Notes under the pieces: model-generated | What the model was told of the DNA's origin: nothing | Databases searched by the model: none | Seen by the model: the letters and a program-made list of their open reading frames with translations, nothing else | Shown: positions 34,482 through 44,289 of the stretch, piece after piece | How positions within the stretch are numbered: the first letter of the stretch is position 1 | How the letters are laid out: every line of letters begins with the position of its first letter | Made by a program: the position numbers and the translations under genes | Assembly: GCF_963676485.1 (NCBI RefSeq) | Contig: NZ_OY781114.1 | Coordinates: 1,488,001-1,552,000 of the forward strand | Length of the DNA stretch: 64,000 nucleotides | From: an uncultured Cohaesibacter sp. | GTDB lineage: Bacteria; Pseudomonadota; Alphaproteobacteria; Rhizobiales; Cohaesibacteraceae | Direction: 5' to 3'

Positions 34482-35912
34482 ATGATGAAGACGAATTCAA
34501 TCGGCACTCCGGAACAGCTCCGGGATCCAAATTACACACCGCCATTGCTCAAGGCCATTCCCTTGGGCATCCAGCATGTGTTGGCGATGTTCATTGCCAA
34601 CGTGACACCCGCGATCATTGTCGCAGGGGCCGCAGGCTTCGGCTTTGGCTCGAACAGTCCAGACTTTCCCGAGCTGCTTTACATGATCCAGATGTCCATG
34701 CTGATCGCTGGCGTGGCGACCCTGTTGCAGACCATCACGATTGGCCCTGTGGGCGCGGCGTTGCCAGTGGTTCAGGGCACCAGCTTTGCCTTCCTGCCCG
34801 TGATGATTCCACTGGTCGCAGGCAAAGGCATTGATGGCATGGCTGCGCTCTATACTGGTATCTTTATCGGCGGTCTGTTCCACGCCTTCCTTGGCCTGTT
34901 CATCGGCAAGATCCGCTTTGCCCTGCCACCATTGGTCACCGGCCTTGTGGTCATGATGATCGGGCTGGCGCTGATCAAGGTCGGCATCCAATATTCCGCG
35001 GGCGGAGCCCATATGGTCGGCAAGCCCGAATTCGGTACGCTCACCAGTTGGGCCTGCGCAGCAGTCGTGATCTTCGTTACGCTCGGTCTCAAATTCTATG
35101 CCCGTGGCATGTGGGCCATCTCTGCTGTTCTTCTCGGCCTTATCGCCGGATATGTCTTTGCCATCGGCATTGGCAAGCTGTCTCCGGCCAGCATTGCCGG
35201 TTCCTGGAACAATGCGGCTGCCTTTGCTCTGCCGATGCCGTTCAAATATGGCTTTGAAATGTCCTTTGCCGCTATCATCGGCTTCTGCCTGATGGCTGTC
35301 GTTTCCGCCATTGAAACCGTGGGCGATGTCTCCGGCATCACCAAGGGTGGCGCGGGTCGCGAGGCAACCGACAAGGAAATTGCGGGCGCAACCTATGCTG
35401 ATGGTCTGGGCACAGCTCTGGCCGGTATCTTTGGTGGGCTTCCCAACACCTCTTTCTCACAGAATGTGGGTCTGGTTGCCATCACCGGCGTCATGAGCCG
35501 TCACGTGGTCACCTTCGGTGCAATCTTCCTGATCATCTGCGGCCTGATACCGAAAGTCGGCAGCCTCATCCGCACCATCCCGATCGAGGTGCTTGGTGGC
35601 GGCGTTGTCGTGATGTTCGGTATGGTCGTGGCGTCCGGCATTTCCATGTTGGCCGACGTCAACTGGAACCGACGCAATATGGTGATCTTCGCCATTGCCC
35701 TGTCCGTAGGTCTGGGCCTTCAGCTTGAGCCTAGCGCTTTGCAATATGTTCCGGGCACTCTGAAGGTTCTGCTGACCTCTGGTCTGTTGCCTGCAGCACT
35801 CATTGCCGTTGTGCTCAATCTGATCCTGCCTGAAGAGCTGGCAGCGGAATCCACCGAAGAGGTTTCCGGTGGTATGGCTGGTCACAGTCAGGAAATTCAG
35901 CCCGGCGAATGA
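34482..35912 (+). CDS. NCS2 nucleobase permease (xanthine/urate type)
   Basis: A 476-residue inner-membrane symporter of the nucleobase-ascorbate family with about 14 TM segments. Marks are PPLLKAIPLGIQHVLAMFIANVTPAIIVAG, LPVVQGTSFAFLPVM, and the NCS2 signature region around GGLPNTSFSQNVGLVAITGVMSRHVV (QNxGxxxxTxxxSR). The sequence suits a uric acid/xanthine permease, in line with its place after allA and next to the xdh genes; exact specificity is inferred. Two ATG codons in tandem (34482, 34485) lie after GAGGGG; upstream in-frame codons are not needed. Confidence 0.92.
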   Translation: MMKTNSIGTPEQLRDPNYTPPLLKAIPLGIQHVLAMFIANVTPAIIVAGAAGFGFGSNSPDFPELLYMIQMSMLIAGVATLLQTITIGPVGAALPVVQGTSFAFLPVMIPLVAGKGIDGMAALYTGIFIGGLFHAFLGLFIGKIRFALPPLVTGLVVMMIGLALIKVGIQYSAGGAHMVGKPEFGTLTSWACAAVVIFVTLGLKFYARGMWAISAVLLGLIAGYVFAIGIGKLSPASIAGSWNNAAAFALPMPFKYGFEMSFAAIIGFCLMAVVSAIETVGDVSGITKGGAGREATDKEIAGATYADGLGTALAGIFGGLPNTSFSQNVGLVAITGVMSRHVVTFGAIFLIICGLIPKVGSLIRTIPIEVLGGGVVVMFGMVVASGISMLADVNWNRRNMVIFAIALSVGLGLQLEPSALQYVPGTLKVLLTSGLLPAALIAVVLNLILPEELAAESTEEVSGGMAGHSQEIQPGE

Positions 35913-35936
35913 GCGCAATGATTAAATACTGAAAAT

Positions 35937-35967
35937 CAAAAGCCCGCCGAATTTCGGCGGGCTTTTT
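35937..35967. terminator. Bidirectional terminator between permease and xdhC
   Basis: GCCCGCCGA/TCGGCGGGC with a three-base loop and A-run/T-run flanks on both sides forms a strong hairpin between two convergent genes. Confidence 0.9.
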
Positions 35968-35997
35968 CTTTGGTTTGCCCAAGGGTGGGAAGGCGTA

Positions 35998-36840
35998 TCA
36001 AAATAGCTCGGACTCTGCCACTTCAGGCCGCTTTGCTGAAAGAAGAACGGTCAGCAACTCGGCGGCGACCATCGCGGCGATGACCTCGGGCCGCTTGTCC
36101 CGCACCATGTCATGCGCACCGATTGGGCAGACGAGAGATTCGAGATGTCTGGCCGCAAGGTTTGGTTCCTGGCGTTTTAACCAATGGCTGAAAGTGCCCC
36201 GTTTGCTTTTAGAGCCGATCATGCCGACATAGGCTGCATCCTCGCGGCCAAGGACTTCGCGGGCCAGCAGGAAATCAAGCGCGTGATCGTGGGTCAGGAT
36301 GAGATAGGCACTTTCCGGCGGTGCTGTGCGAATGTCAGCTTCGGGCAGAGCAGACAGGCGCTGCTCCACCGGCACATCAACCAGCGCCAGTTCCCCTGCG
36401 CGGCTATCCACGATGATAGGCCTTACGGGAAGCAAATGCAGCGCCCTTGCAAGGGCACGCCCTACATGTCCGGCGCCGAAGATATAGACATGAGGCCGGG
36501 CCTCTTCTCGCCGTTGCTCTTCTGCGATTTCCTCTATCTTCAGGGTTTCATCCATCAACAAAAAGGTCAACGTGACCGCTCCACCGCAACATTGACCGAT
36601 TTCAGGGCCAAGCGGCACGGCCATCTGTTTATCGGTGTTGCCACGCGCCAACATTCGGCGGGCTTCATCAATAGCAATATATTCCAGTTGGCCGCCACCG
36701 ATGGTGCCATGCATCCCCTCGGGCGAGACATAAAGCGATGCTCCAGCCTCACGCGGCGAAGAGCCCTTGATCGCGCCGAGAGAAACCTTCACGACGCTTT
36801 TGGACTCAAACAGAAAAGACGCCAACCCCTTAGCCATCAT
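35998..36840 (-). CDS. xdhC: Xanthine dehydrogenase accessory protein XdhC
   Basis: A 280-residue molybdenum-cofactor maturation factor needed to sulfurate and insert the cofactor into XdhB. SLGAIKGSSPREAGASLYVSPEG, HGTIGGGQLEYIAIDEARRM and the Cys pair of GQCCGGAVTL are the XdhC N-terminal motifs. The C-terminal Rossmann part has VYIFGAGHVGRALARAL, LILTHDHALDFLLAREVL and YVGMIGSKSKRGTF. It overlaps the end of xdhB by 11 bases, completing an xdhABC operon. Confidence 0.96.
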   Translation of the reverse strand: MMAKGLASFLFESKSVVKVSLGAIKGSSPREAGASLYVSPEGMHGTIGGGQLEYIAIDEARRMLARGNTDKQMAVPLGPEIGQCCGGAVTLTFLLMDETLKIEEIAEEQRREEARPHVYIFGAGHVGRALARALHLLPVRPIIVDSRAGELALVDVPVEQRLSALPEADIRTAPPESAYLILTHDHALDFLLAREVLGREDAAYVGMIGSKSKRGTFSHWLKRQEPNLAARHLESLVCPIGAHDMVRDKRPEVIAAMVAAELLTVLLSAKRPEVAESELF

Positions 36841-39190
36841 GGCTCCCCTTTGCCATCAGGTCTTCCATCGCCATCAACACCCGCTCAGGCGTTGCGGGCG
36901 TATCCAGCCTTGGGCAGATTTTATAGTCTGCCACACTGGCCACGGCCATGGAGAGGGCCTCCAGTACGGAAATTGCGAGCATGAAGGGCGGTTCCCCCAC
37001 CGCTTTGGAGCGCTTGATCGTGCGCTCGGCATTCTGGGACCATTCGGCCAGTTCGACATTGAAAATGCGGGGAATGTCGCTCGCTAGCGGAATTTTGTAG
37101 GTGCTGGGCGCATGGGTTCTAAGCCGCCCGTCCTTATCCCACCATAGCTCTTCTGTGGTCAGCCAGCCCATGCCCTGAACAAAGGCACCTTCCACCTGCC
37201 CCTGATCCAGTATCGGGTTGAGCGACTGACCCACGTCATGAATGATATCAGTGCGATCAATGACATATTCCCCCGTCAGACGATTGACGGTCACTTCCGA
37301 GACCGCCGCTCCATAGGCAAAATAGAAAAACGGCCGGCCCTGCCCCTTCTCCCGATCCCAATGGATTTTGGGCGTCTTGTAAAACCCAGCGGCTGAAAGA
37401 TGCACCCGTGCCAGATAAGCCTGTTTGATCACCTCATTAAAAGACACATGCTTTTCGCCAATCTTCACCCGGTTGGGCAGAAAGGTGATCTCACCCTCTG
37501 GCACGTCCCATTTCTCACATAGAAAGGCCACCAGCCGCCCCTTGATTTGATTGGCAGCATCAAGGGCAGCCATGCCATTCAAATCCGAGCCGGAAGACGC
37601 TGCCGTCGCCGATGTGTTGGGCACTTTGTCGGTGGTTGTGCGCGTGATCTTGATCCGACCGACATCGACCTGAAAGGCATCAGCCACCACCTGCGCCACC
37701 TTGGTATTGAGCCCCTGCCCCATCTCCGTGCCGCCATGATTGAGCTGGATCGAGCCATCGGAATAGACATGAATGAGGCTGCCTGCCTGATTGAAGTGGG
37801 TGGCGGTAAAGGAAATACCGAATTTGACCGGCGTCAACGCCAGCCCCTTGCGATAGAGCCCATGGCCGGCATTCGCTTTGGCATTGAAAGCCAATATGTC
37901 GGCGCGACGGGCCTGATAGTTTGACTTGGCCTCCATCTCGTCGATGAGGCGTGGCAGGATATTGTCCTCCACCTGCTGATGGTAAGGTGTCAGATCCCGC
38001 CCGGCACCGCCATAGAAATTGACCTTACGCACCTCCAGCGGATCCTTGCCCAGAGCGAAAGCGATTTCCTCGATCATGCGCTCGGCAACGACCACGCCTT
38101 GCGGTCCGCCAAAACCACGAAAGGCCGTGTTGGACACCGTGTTGGTCTTTATAGGATGGGACCGCAGCAGCACATTAGGGTAGAAATAGGCATTGTCGGC
38201 GTGAAACAGCGCCCGGTCCGTCACCGGGCCGGAGAGATCAGCGGCAAATCCGCAGCGCGCCAGAAAATCGCTCTCGACGGCAGCAATCACTCCGTCATCA
38301 TCAAAGGCAACATCATATTCGACGACGAAATCATGGCGCTTGCCGGTGGCCGTCATGTCATCATCGCGATCTGGTCGGATCTTGACCGGCAGGCCGAATT
38401 TGCGCGCGGCAAGGGCGGCGACAACGCAGAAGATATTCATCTGCGATTCCTTGCCCCCAAAGCCACCACCAAGACGGCGCACTTCAACGGTGACCGAATG
38501 GGAGGGAATACCGAGCACCTGTGCGACCATATGCTGGGCTTCGCTCGGATGCTGGGTTGAGGTGCGAATAAGCATATCCTCATCTTCCCCGGGAAGGGCA
38601 AAGGCGATCTGGCCTTCCAGATACATGTGATCCTGCCCGCCGATCCGGATCTGGCCCTTGATCCGGTTGGCCGCGCAGGCAAAGCCCTTGATAACATCGC
38701 CGCGCTCCAGCTTGAGCGGTTTGGCGACATAGGGATAGCCGGTTTCCTTGGCCTCAAGGGCATCAATCTGCGCAGGCAAGGGCTCACAGGTGACTTTGGC
38801 TTCAGCCGCGGCCTTGCGCGCTTCAGCCCGCGTTCGGGCAACGACGGCAAAGAGAGGTTGGCCGAGAAACTGGATTTCATCGGTCGGAAACACCGGTTCA
38901 TCATCCAGATGGTTGGCGCTGATATCATTATAGCCCGGCGCAATGATATCCTTGGCGGTGATCACCCCAACCACACCTTCCATAGCCAGACAGGCAGAAA
39001 AATCCATATCGACAAGCTTTGCGTGGGCCACATCACTCAAGCCCAGATAGGCATGCAAGGTGCCAATGGGCTCGCGTATGTCATCGGTATAGTCAGCCTG
39101 GCCGCTTACATGCTTTTGCGCCGACTCGTGGGGGAGATTTTTATGCACTTCTCCGCGGATTGCGTCTTCGGTCTTGATATCCTGTTTCAT
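36830..39190 (-). CDS. xdhB: Xanthine dehydrogenase molybdopterin subunit XdhB
   Basis: A 786-residue catalytic subunit oxidising hypoxanthine/xanthine to urate. Molybdenum-site features are present: QDHMYLEGQIAFA, VEVRRLGGGFGGKESQ, NTAFRGFGGPQGVV, HGGTEMGQGLNTKVAQV, and the catalytic Glu in KAVGEPPFMLAISVLEAL. ATGA overlap with xdhA and overlap with xdhC show tight operon coupling. The length is normal and all parts are intact. Confidence 0.97.
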   Translation of the reverse strand: MKQDIKTEDAIRGEVHKNLPHESAQKHVSGQADYTDDIREPIGTLHAYLGLSDVAHAKLVDMDFSACLAMEGVVGVITAKDIIAPGYNDISANHLDDEPVFPTDEIQFLGQPLFAVVARTRAEARKAAAEAKVTCEPLPAQIDALEAKETGYPYVAKPLKLERGDVIKGFACAANRIKGQIRIGGQDHMYLEGQIAFALPGEDEDMLIRTSTQHPSEAQHMVAQVLGIPSHSVTVEVRRLGGGFGGKESQMNIFCVVAALAARKFGLPVKIRPDRDDDMTATGKRHDFVVEYDVAFDDDGVIAAVESDFLARCGFAADLSGPVTDRALFHADNAYFYPNVLLRSHPIKTNTVSNTAFRGFGGPQGVVVAERMIEEIAFALGKDPLEVRKVNFYGGAGRDLTPYHQQVEDNILPRLIDEMEAKSNYQARRADILAFNAKANAGHGLYRKGLALTPVKFGISFTATHFNQAGSLIHVYSDGSIQLNHGGTEMGQGLNTKVAQVVADAFQVDVGRIKITRTTTDKVPNTSATAASSGSDLNGMAALDAANQIKGRLVAFLCEKWDVPEGEITFLPNRVKIGEKHVSFNEVIKQAYLARVHLSAAGFYKTPKIHWDREKGQGRPFFYFAYGAAVSEVTVNRLTGEYVIDRTDIIHDVGQSLNPILDQGQVEGAFVQGMGWLTTEELWWDKDGRLRTHAPSTYKIPLASDIPRIFNVELAEWSQNAERTIKRSKAVGEPPFMLAISVLEALSMAVASVADYKICPRLDTPATPERVLMAMEDLMAKGSHDG

Positions 39191-40644
39191 TCAGCGGCCT
39201 CCAGAGGCATCATCCCCTGTTTGTCATGCCAGAATTGTTCGAAGAGATTTTGGGCAACGCGCATGCGATAGTCTGCGCTCGCCCTCATGTCGCTGATGGG
39301 CTGAAAATCCAGCGGCAGACACTCTGCGGCCGCCAGCATGGTTTCGCGGGTAAAGGCCTTCCCCTTCAGCGCGCGTTCTGCTTCGGCCGCCAGTTTGGGC
39401 GTTGCGGCCATGCCACCAAAGGCAATACGCACCTTGGTGATCTGGCCATCCGAAATGACCAGATGGAATGCAGCGCAAACCGAAGAAATATCCTCATCGC
39501 GTCGCTTGGAAATCTTATACACCCCGTGCAGGCTGTCCGGTGCCGGGATGGGAATGCGAATGGCTTCCACAAAGTCTCCCTCCCACCGATCCTGCTTGCC
39601 ATAATCGATGAAGAAATCCTCAAGGCGAATGACGCGCTGTTCCCAGCTTTTGCGCAAAACGAGATCCGCTCCCAGCGCAATCAACACCGGCGGCATATCG
39701 CCGATGGGCGAGCCATTGGCAATATTGCCACCGATCGTTCCCATATTCCGGATCTGCTGACCGGCAATCCGGTTCCAGAAGGCGTCCAGATGAGGGAAAT
39801 GGCTGCTCATGGCCTGCTTCGCCTCGCTATAGGTGACAGCGGCTCCGATGGTGATGTGGGATTGTGAGCAGATCACAGCCTTCATCTCTTCAAGATGGGC
39901 TATGAAGATCAGGGTCGGCAGCTCTCTCATCTGCTTTGTCACCCAAAGACCGACATCCGTGCTGCCCGCCACGATGATCGCATCAGGCTCTTCAAGGCGC
40001 ACATGGGAGAAGTCATCCAGATTGGCTGGCAGAATGGCCCGATGCCCCCTCGCCTCCAGCACCACACGGGCACCGTCATGCAAATCGATAAGCCGTTTGA
40101 AATTGGTTTTCCGCTCCTGCTCCAGCCAATCGGAGAGCGGAGATCCGTAATCACTTATGGCGACAGCGGCCCTGATGATCGGAGCATAGCCGGTGCAGCG
40201 GCAGAGATTGCCTTGCAGGGCTTCTTCGATCTGGCTCCGCCCCGGTTCGGGGTTGATCATCCAGAGTGCATAAAGCGACATGACAATGCCCGGTGTACAG
40301 AAACCGCACTGGCTCCCATGATGATCTACCATCGCCTGTTGCACAGGATGCAGCCCGCCCTCTTCATCTCTCAGGGCTTCGATTGTGACTACATGGCACC
40401 CATCAAGGCTGGGCAGAAAGCGAATGCAGGCATTGACGGCCTCATACATGAGAGTGCCTTGGAAAAGCCGCCCCACAAGAATGGTGCATGCGCCGCAATC
40501 GCCTTCTGCGCATCCTTCCTTGGCTCCGGTCAGGCGTTTTTCGAGCCGCAGATAGTCAAGCAATGTCTCCGTCGGCGAACACTGATCAAGCGTGATCAGT
40601 TCGTCATTGAGCCAGAAACGGATGTCTTTGCGAATTGACGGCAT
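39187..40644 (-). CDS. xdhA: Xanthine dehydrogenase FeS/FAD subunit XdhA
   Basis: A 485-residue electron-transfer subunit. Two [2Fe-2S] clusters are read from Cys45/Cys50/Cys53 in KEGCAEGDCGACT with a further Cys nearby, and from CGFCTPG with NLCRCTG. The FAD domain has AILPANLDDFSH, IIVAGSTDVGLWVTK and NMGTIGGNIANGSPIGDMPPVLIALGA. Electrons pass from the molybdenum centre of XdhB to NAD+. GGAGGG lies eight bases before the ATG, and this gene heads the xdhABC operon. Confidence 0.97.
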   Translation of the reverse strand: MPSIRKDIRFWLNDELITLDQCSPTETLLDYLRLEKRLTGAKEGCAEGDCGACTILVGRLFQGTLMYEAVNACIRFLPSLDGCHVVTIEALRDEEGGLHPVQQAMVDHHGSQCGFCTPGIVMSLYALWMINPEPGRSQIEEALQGNLCRCTGYAPIIRAAVAISDYGSPLSDWLEQERKTNFKRLIDLHDGARVVLEARGHRAILPANLDDFSHVRLEEPDAIIVAGSTDVGLWVTKQMRELPTLIFIAHLEEMKAVICSQSHITIGAAVTYSEAKQAMSSHFPHLDAFWNRIAGQQIRNMGTIGGNIANGSPIGDMPPVLIALGADLVLRKSWEQRVIRLEDFFIDYGKQDRWEGDFVEAIRIPIPAPDSLHGVYKISKRRDEDISSVCAAFHLVISDGQITKVRIAFGGMAATPKLAAEAERALKGKAFTRETMLAAAECLPLDFQPISDMRASADYRMRVAQNLFEQFWHDKQGMMPLEAAE

Positions 40645-40828
40645 AACCTGACCCTCCAGACAAGATAAAGTGCCCAGAAAATGCGCAAATAGATCTAGTG
40701 ATCAGCAATTGGGCAATAGCAACTCTAGTTCAACGACATTCTTTCGTGAATGCCGAAAAAGCTACGACAGTTTCAGGATTTTACAAAAAGTATAGAGCGA
40801 ACACCATGCAACTGATGCCGTATTGGCA

Positions 40829-41650
40829 TCACTTAAAAGACATGTGCCGATTCACATCTTTATAAAGCAGATAGCGGAACTTGCCCGGCCCGCCTGCATA
40901 ACAGGCCTGTGGGCAGAAGGCTCTCAGCCACATATAGTCGCCAGCCTCGACTTCCACCCAATCCTGATTGAGTTTGTAGACCGCCTTGCCTTCCAGCACA
41001 TAAAGGCCGTGCTCCATGACGTGGGTTTCCATGAAGGGAATGACCGCACCGGGTTCAAATGTCACGATGGTGATATGCATGTCATGGCGCATATCCTCTG
41101 GGTCCATGAAGCGGGTCGTGGCCCATTTGCCGTCTGTCTGGGGCATAGGGATCGGAACGATGGTCTTTTCATTGACGAAAATGGGGTCTGGCGCTGGCAA
41201 CCCGTCCACTGCGACATAGGCCTTGCGAAACCAATGAAAGACGGCGGGAGCCTTGCCCGCATTGCTGATCGTCCAGTCCGTGCCGGCAGGAATGAAGCCA
41301 AAGCCGCCTTCTTCGAGCCGTTGCTCCTTGCCTGCGACGGTGAGGACAATCGCGCCACCAACCACAAACAGAGCCCCTTCGGCGCTTGCATCTGTTTCGG
41401 GCCGGTCTGAGCCCCCTTCTGCTTCCAACTCGACGATATAATGCGAGAAGCTTTCTGCGAAGCCGGACATGGGACGGGCCAGAACCCACATGCGCATGCC
41501 ACGCCAGAAGGGCAGATGGCTGCAAACGATATCGCGCATGGTCCCTTGGGGAATAACCGCGTAGCTGGGAGTAAAGACAGCCTTGTCTGTCAAAAGCTGT
41601 GATTGAGGCGGTAACCCACCCTTTGGAATGTGGTATTTTTGCAAGGACAT
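40829..41650 (-). CDS. allE: (S)-Ureidoglycine aminohydrolase (bicupin)
   Basis: A 273-residue double-cupin enzyme that converts (S)-ureidoglycine to (S)-ureidoglycolate plus ammonia; databases sometimes label the family as bifunctional with allantoicase. The second cupin barrel holds the manganese ligands in [26 protein letters not shown] and [18 protein letters not shown]. The first reads [36 protein letters not shown]. The start MSLQKYHIP at 41650 has AAGGAAGGGA upstream. It feeds AllA. It is divergent from malate synthase. Confidence 0.93.
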   Translation of the reverse strand: MSLQKYHIPKGGLPPQSQLLTDKAVFTPSYAVIPQGTMRDIVCSHLPFWRGMRMWVLARPMSGFAESFSHYIVELEAEGGSDRPETDASAEGALFVVGGAIVLTVAGKEQRLEEGGFGFIPAGTDWTISNAGKAPAVFHWFRKAYVAVDGLPAPDPIFVNEKTIVPIPMPQTDGKWATTRFMDPEDMRHDMHITIVTFEPGAVIPFMETHVMEHGLYVLEGKAVYKLNQDWVEVEAGDYMWLRAFCPQACYAGGPGKFRYLLYKDVNRHMSFK

Positions 41651-41910
41651 GCGGTCCCTTCCTTCACATCTATGCCCGAATAGGCCATCATGAGACAGGT
41701 TCAAAGCTGCCCTCATCAAACAGTCTATACCCCTTTTTGCCAACCATGATGATCGCTGCTTTGAAGAGAAGCATCTTCTTGAAATTTGATAAAATAAATG
41801 AAATTTTCGCCTTTTCAGAAGAGAACAGTTCCGTTCATAATCGCGCACCGCAGAGCCGGGCGGTTTGCGCCACGCCAACTCATACTCTCGATTGCAGCAG
41901 GACCAAGAAA

Positions 41911-44070
41911 ATGACCAATAGACTGGATAAATTTGGATTACGGGTAGACCCGGCGCTTTGCGCTCTGGTTGAAAAGGAGATCCTCCCCGGAACAGGCGTG
42001 GATTCCGGCATTTTCTGGAAGAGTCTTTCCGATACGGTTCGCTTGCTGACCCCAAGGAATATTGCGCTTCTGGCCAAGCGCGATGCGCTGCAGGAACAGA
42101 TCGACGCCTGGTGCAAGATGAACAGCGGCCATGCCTTCAATCAGGGCTTCTATCGTGATTTCCTCGAAGATATTGGCTATCTGCTTCCCGAGGGAGAGGA
42201 TTTCGAAGTCACCACGACCAATGTGGATGAAGAAATTGCAACGCTCGCCGGGCCACAATTGGTTGTGCCGGTGATGAATGCCCGATTTGCCCTCAATGCC
42301 GCCAATGCGCGCTGGGGGAGCCTTTATGACGCCTATTATGGCACAAATGCCCTTGATCAATCCGGAGATCTTGCGCCGGGCAAAAGCCTCAATGAAGCGC
42401 GAGGACGGGCTGTCATTGCCAAGACTTGTGCCTTTCTGGACGAAGCCGTGCCTCTGGCTGAAGGATCTCATTCCGATGTCGTCGTCTATGCACTTTCTGC
42501 CAACAAGAGCACTCTGTCTGCCAGCTTTGCAGATGGTAGCGAGACCCTTCTTAAAGACACCTCCCAATATGCCGGGCATGTTGACGACACTTTGTTCCTG
42601 CTCAAGAATAACGGCCTGCATATCGAGTTGCATATCGACAAGAGCCACCCGATCGGCAAGCTTTCTTCGGCTGGCGTAAAAGACATCATCATCGAATCGG
42701 CCATCAGCACCATCGAGGACTGCGAAGATTCCGTTGCTGCTGTCGATGCTGAAGATAAATGTCTGGCCTATCGCAACTGGCTCGGCCTGATGAAGGGGGA
42801 TCTCAAGGACAGTTTCGAGAAGAACGGGCACATGATAACCCGCACCCTCAATCCTGATCGCACCTATACCGGAGCAGATGGCAAACCGCTGACCCTGCAT
42901 GGGCGCAGCCTTCTGCTGGTGCGCAATGTCGGCCATTTGATGACCAATGATGCCATTCTGGACAGTTCGGGCAAGGCCATCTTCGAAGGTATCATGGATG
43001 CATTCATAACAACGGCCTGTGCGCTGCATGATCTCAAGCGCAAGGGCAATAGCCGCACAGGCAGCATTTATATCGTCAAACCCAAGATGCATGGCCCTGA
43101 AGAGGTCGCCTTCGCCGAGGATCTCTTCTGTCAGGTGGAAGATGCCTTCTCGCTGCCACGCAACACGCTCAAAATTGGCGTCATGGATGAAGAGCGTCGC
43201 ACGACGATCAACCTGAAAGAATGCATCCGTGCGGTCCAGGATCGGATCGTCTTCATCAATACCGGCTTTCTTGATCGCACCGGTGATGAAATCCACACCT
43301 CGATGGAACTGGGCCCCTTCCTGCCCAAGGACGAAATCAAGACCCAGCCATGGATCGCCGCCTATGAAGACTGGAATGTCGATATCGGCCTTGAAACCGG
43401 CCTCAAGGGCAAGGCGCAGATCGGCAAGGGCATGTGGGCCAAGCCGGATGAACTGGCCGATATGATGACCAGCAAGATTGGTCACCCGCAAGCTGGCGCA
43501 AGCTGCGCTTGGGTGCCATCGCCCACTGCGGCAACCCTGCATGCCACCCACTATCACAAGGTCAATGTCGCCTCGGTTCAGGATAGCCTTTTGAGCCGGG
43601 CCCGCGCGGATTTGAACAAAATCCTCTCGGTGCCACTGCTTGGCCTGCGCGAGCTGGATGCGGAGACCATCCAGAAAGAGCTGGATAACAATCTACAGGG
43701 CATTCTGGGCTATGTGGTGCGCTGGATTGATCAGGGCATTGGCTGCTCAAAGGTACCGGACATTCACAATGTCGGCTTGATGGAAGACCGCGCCACCTTG
43801 CGCATTTCCAGCCAGCATGTCGCAAACTGGCTCTATCATGAGCTCGTGGATGCGGAGCAGGTTCTGGAAACCATGAAGCGCATGGCAGTCATCGTGGATG
43901 AGCAAAATGCCGGAGATCCGGCCTACACTCCGATGGGCGGCAATTTCGATGGATCGGTCGCTTTTCAGGCGGCCTGTGATCTGGTCTTCAAGGGCAGAGA
44001 ACAGCCAAACGGCTATACCGAGCCATTGCTTCATTCCCGTCGCCGACAGGCCAAACAACAAGCGGGCTAA
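41911..44070 (+). CDS. glcB: Malate synthase G
   Basis: A 719-residue cytoplasmic enzyme condensing glyoxylate with acetyl-CoA to malate; the length fits isoform G. Motifs include [17 protein letters not shown] (N-terminal beta domain), [63 protein letters not shown] with the metal and catalytic residues, [20 protein letters not shown] and [19 protein letters not shown]. The chosen ATG (41911) has AGGA eight bases upstream and gives the family N-terminus. Its position beside allE suggests it consumes the glyoxylate released by AllA. Confidence 0.97.
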   Translation: MTNRLDKFGLRVDPALCALVEKEILPGTGVDSGIFWKSLSDTVRLLTPRNIALLAKRDALQEQIDAWCKMNSGHAFNQGFYRDFLEDIGYLLPEGEDFEVTTTNVDEEIATLAGPQLVVPVMNARFALNAANARWGSLYDAYYGTNALDQSGDLAPGKSLNEARGRAVIAKTCAFLDEAVPLAEGSHSDVVVYALSANKSTLSASFADGSETLLKDTSQYAGHVDDTLFLLKNNGLHIELHIDKSHPIGKLSSAGVKDIIIESAISTIEDCEDSVAAVDAEDKCLAYRNWLGLMKGDLKDSFEKNGHMITRTLNPDRTYTGADGKPLTLHGRSLLLVRNVGHLMTNDAILDSSGKAIFEGIMDAFITTACALHDLKRKGNSRTGSIYIVKPKMHGPEEVAFAEDLFCQVEDAFSLPRNTLKIGVMDEERRTTINLKECIRAVQDRIVFINTGFLDRTGDEIHTSMELGPFLPKDEIKTQPWIAAYEDWNVDIGLETGLKGKAQIGKGMWAKPDELADMMTSKIGHPQAGASCAWVPSPTAATLHATHYHKVNVASVQDSLLSRARADLNKILSVPLLGLRELDAETIQKELDNNLQGILGYVVRWIDQGIGCSKVPDIHNVGLMEDRATLRISSQHVANWLYHELVDAEQVLETMKRMAVIVDEQNAGDPAYTPMGGNFDGSVAFQAACDLVFKGREQPNGYTEPLLHSRRRQAKQQAG

Positions 44071-44100
44071 GCGCCTGTTTTAAAAGCAGCCACATTTTTG

Positions 44101-44127
44101 AAGCCCTGCCCTGTTGGCGGGGCTTTT
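44101..44127 (+). terminator. Terminator of glcB
   Basis: AAGCCCTGCC and GGCGGGGCTT (one G-T pair) with a five-base loop are followed by TT. The hairpin lies 30 bases after the glcB stop. Confidence 0.75.
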
Positions 44128-44289
44128 CATTGCCTGACAAAGGCAGATAGAGCCTCATGTCTTGTGCCACTCCAGAAGAGAATGGATACAAACGGTTACA
44201 ATAATGGGGAAAATGTTACTTGAAACGACCACAATCCAATAAGATAAAAGTTGGACTTTGTACATATTTGCCCCATACGGACAAAACAG

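Noticed and set aside
41938..43557. 539-codon open frame antisense to glcB
   Set aside because: Shadow of malate synthase codons; no homology or start signals.
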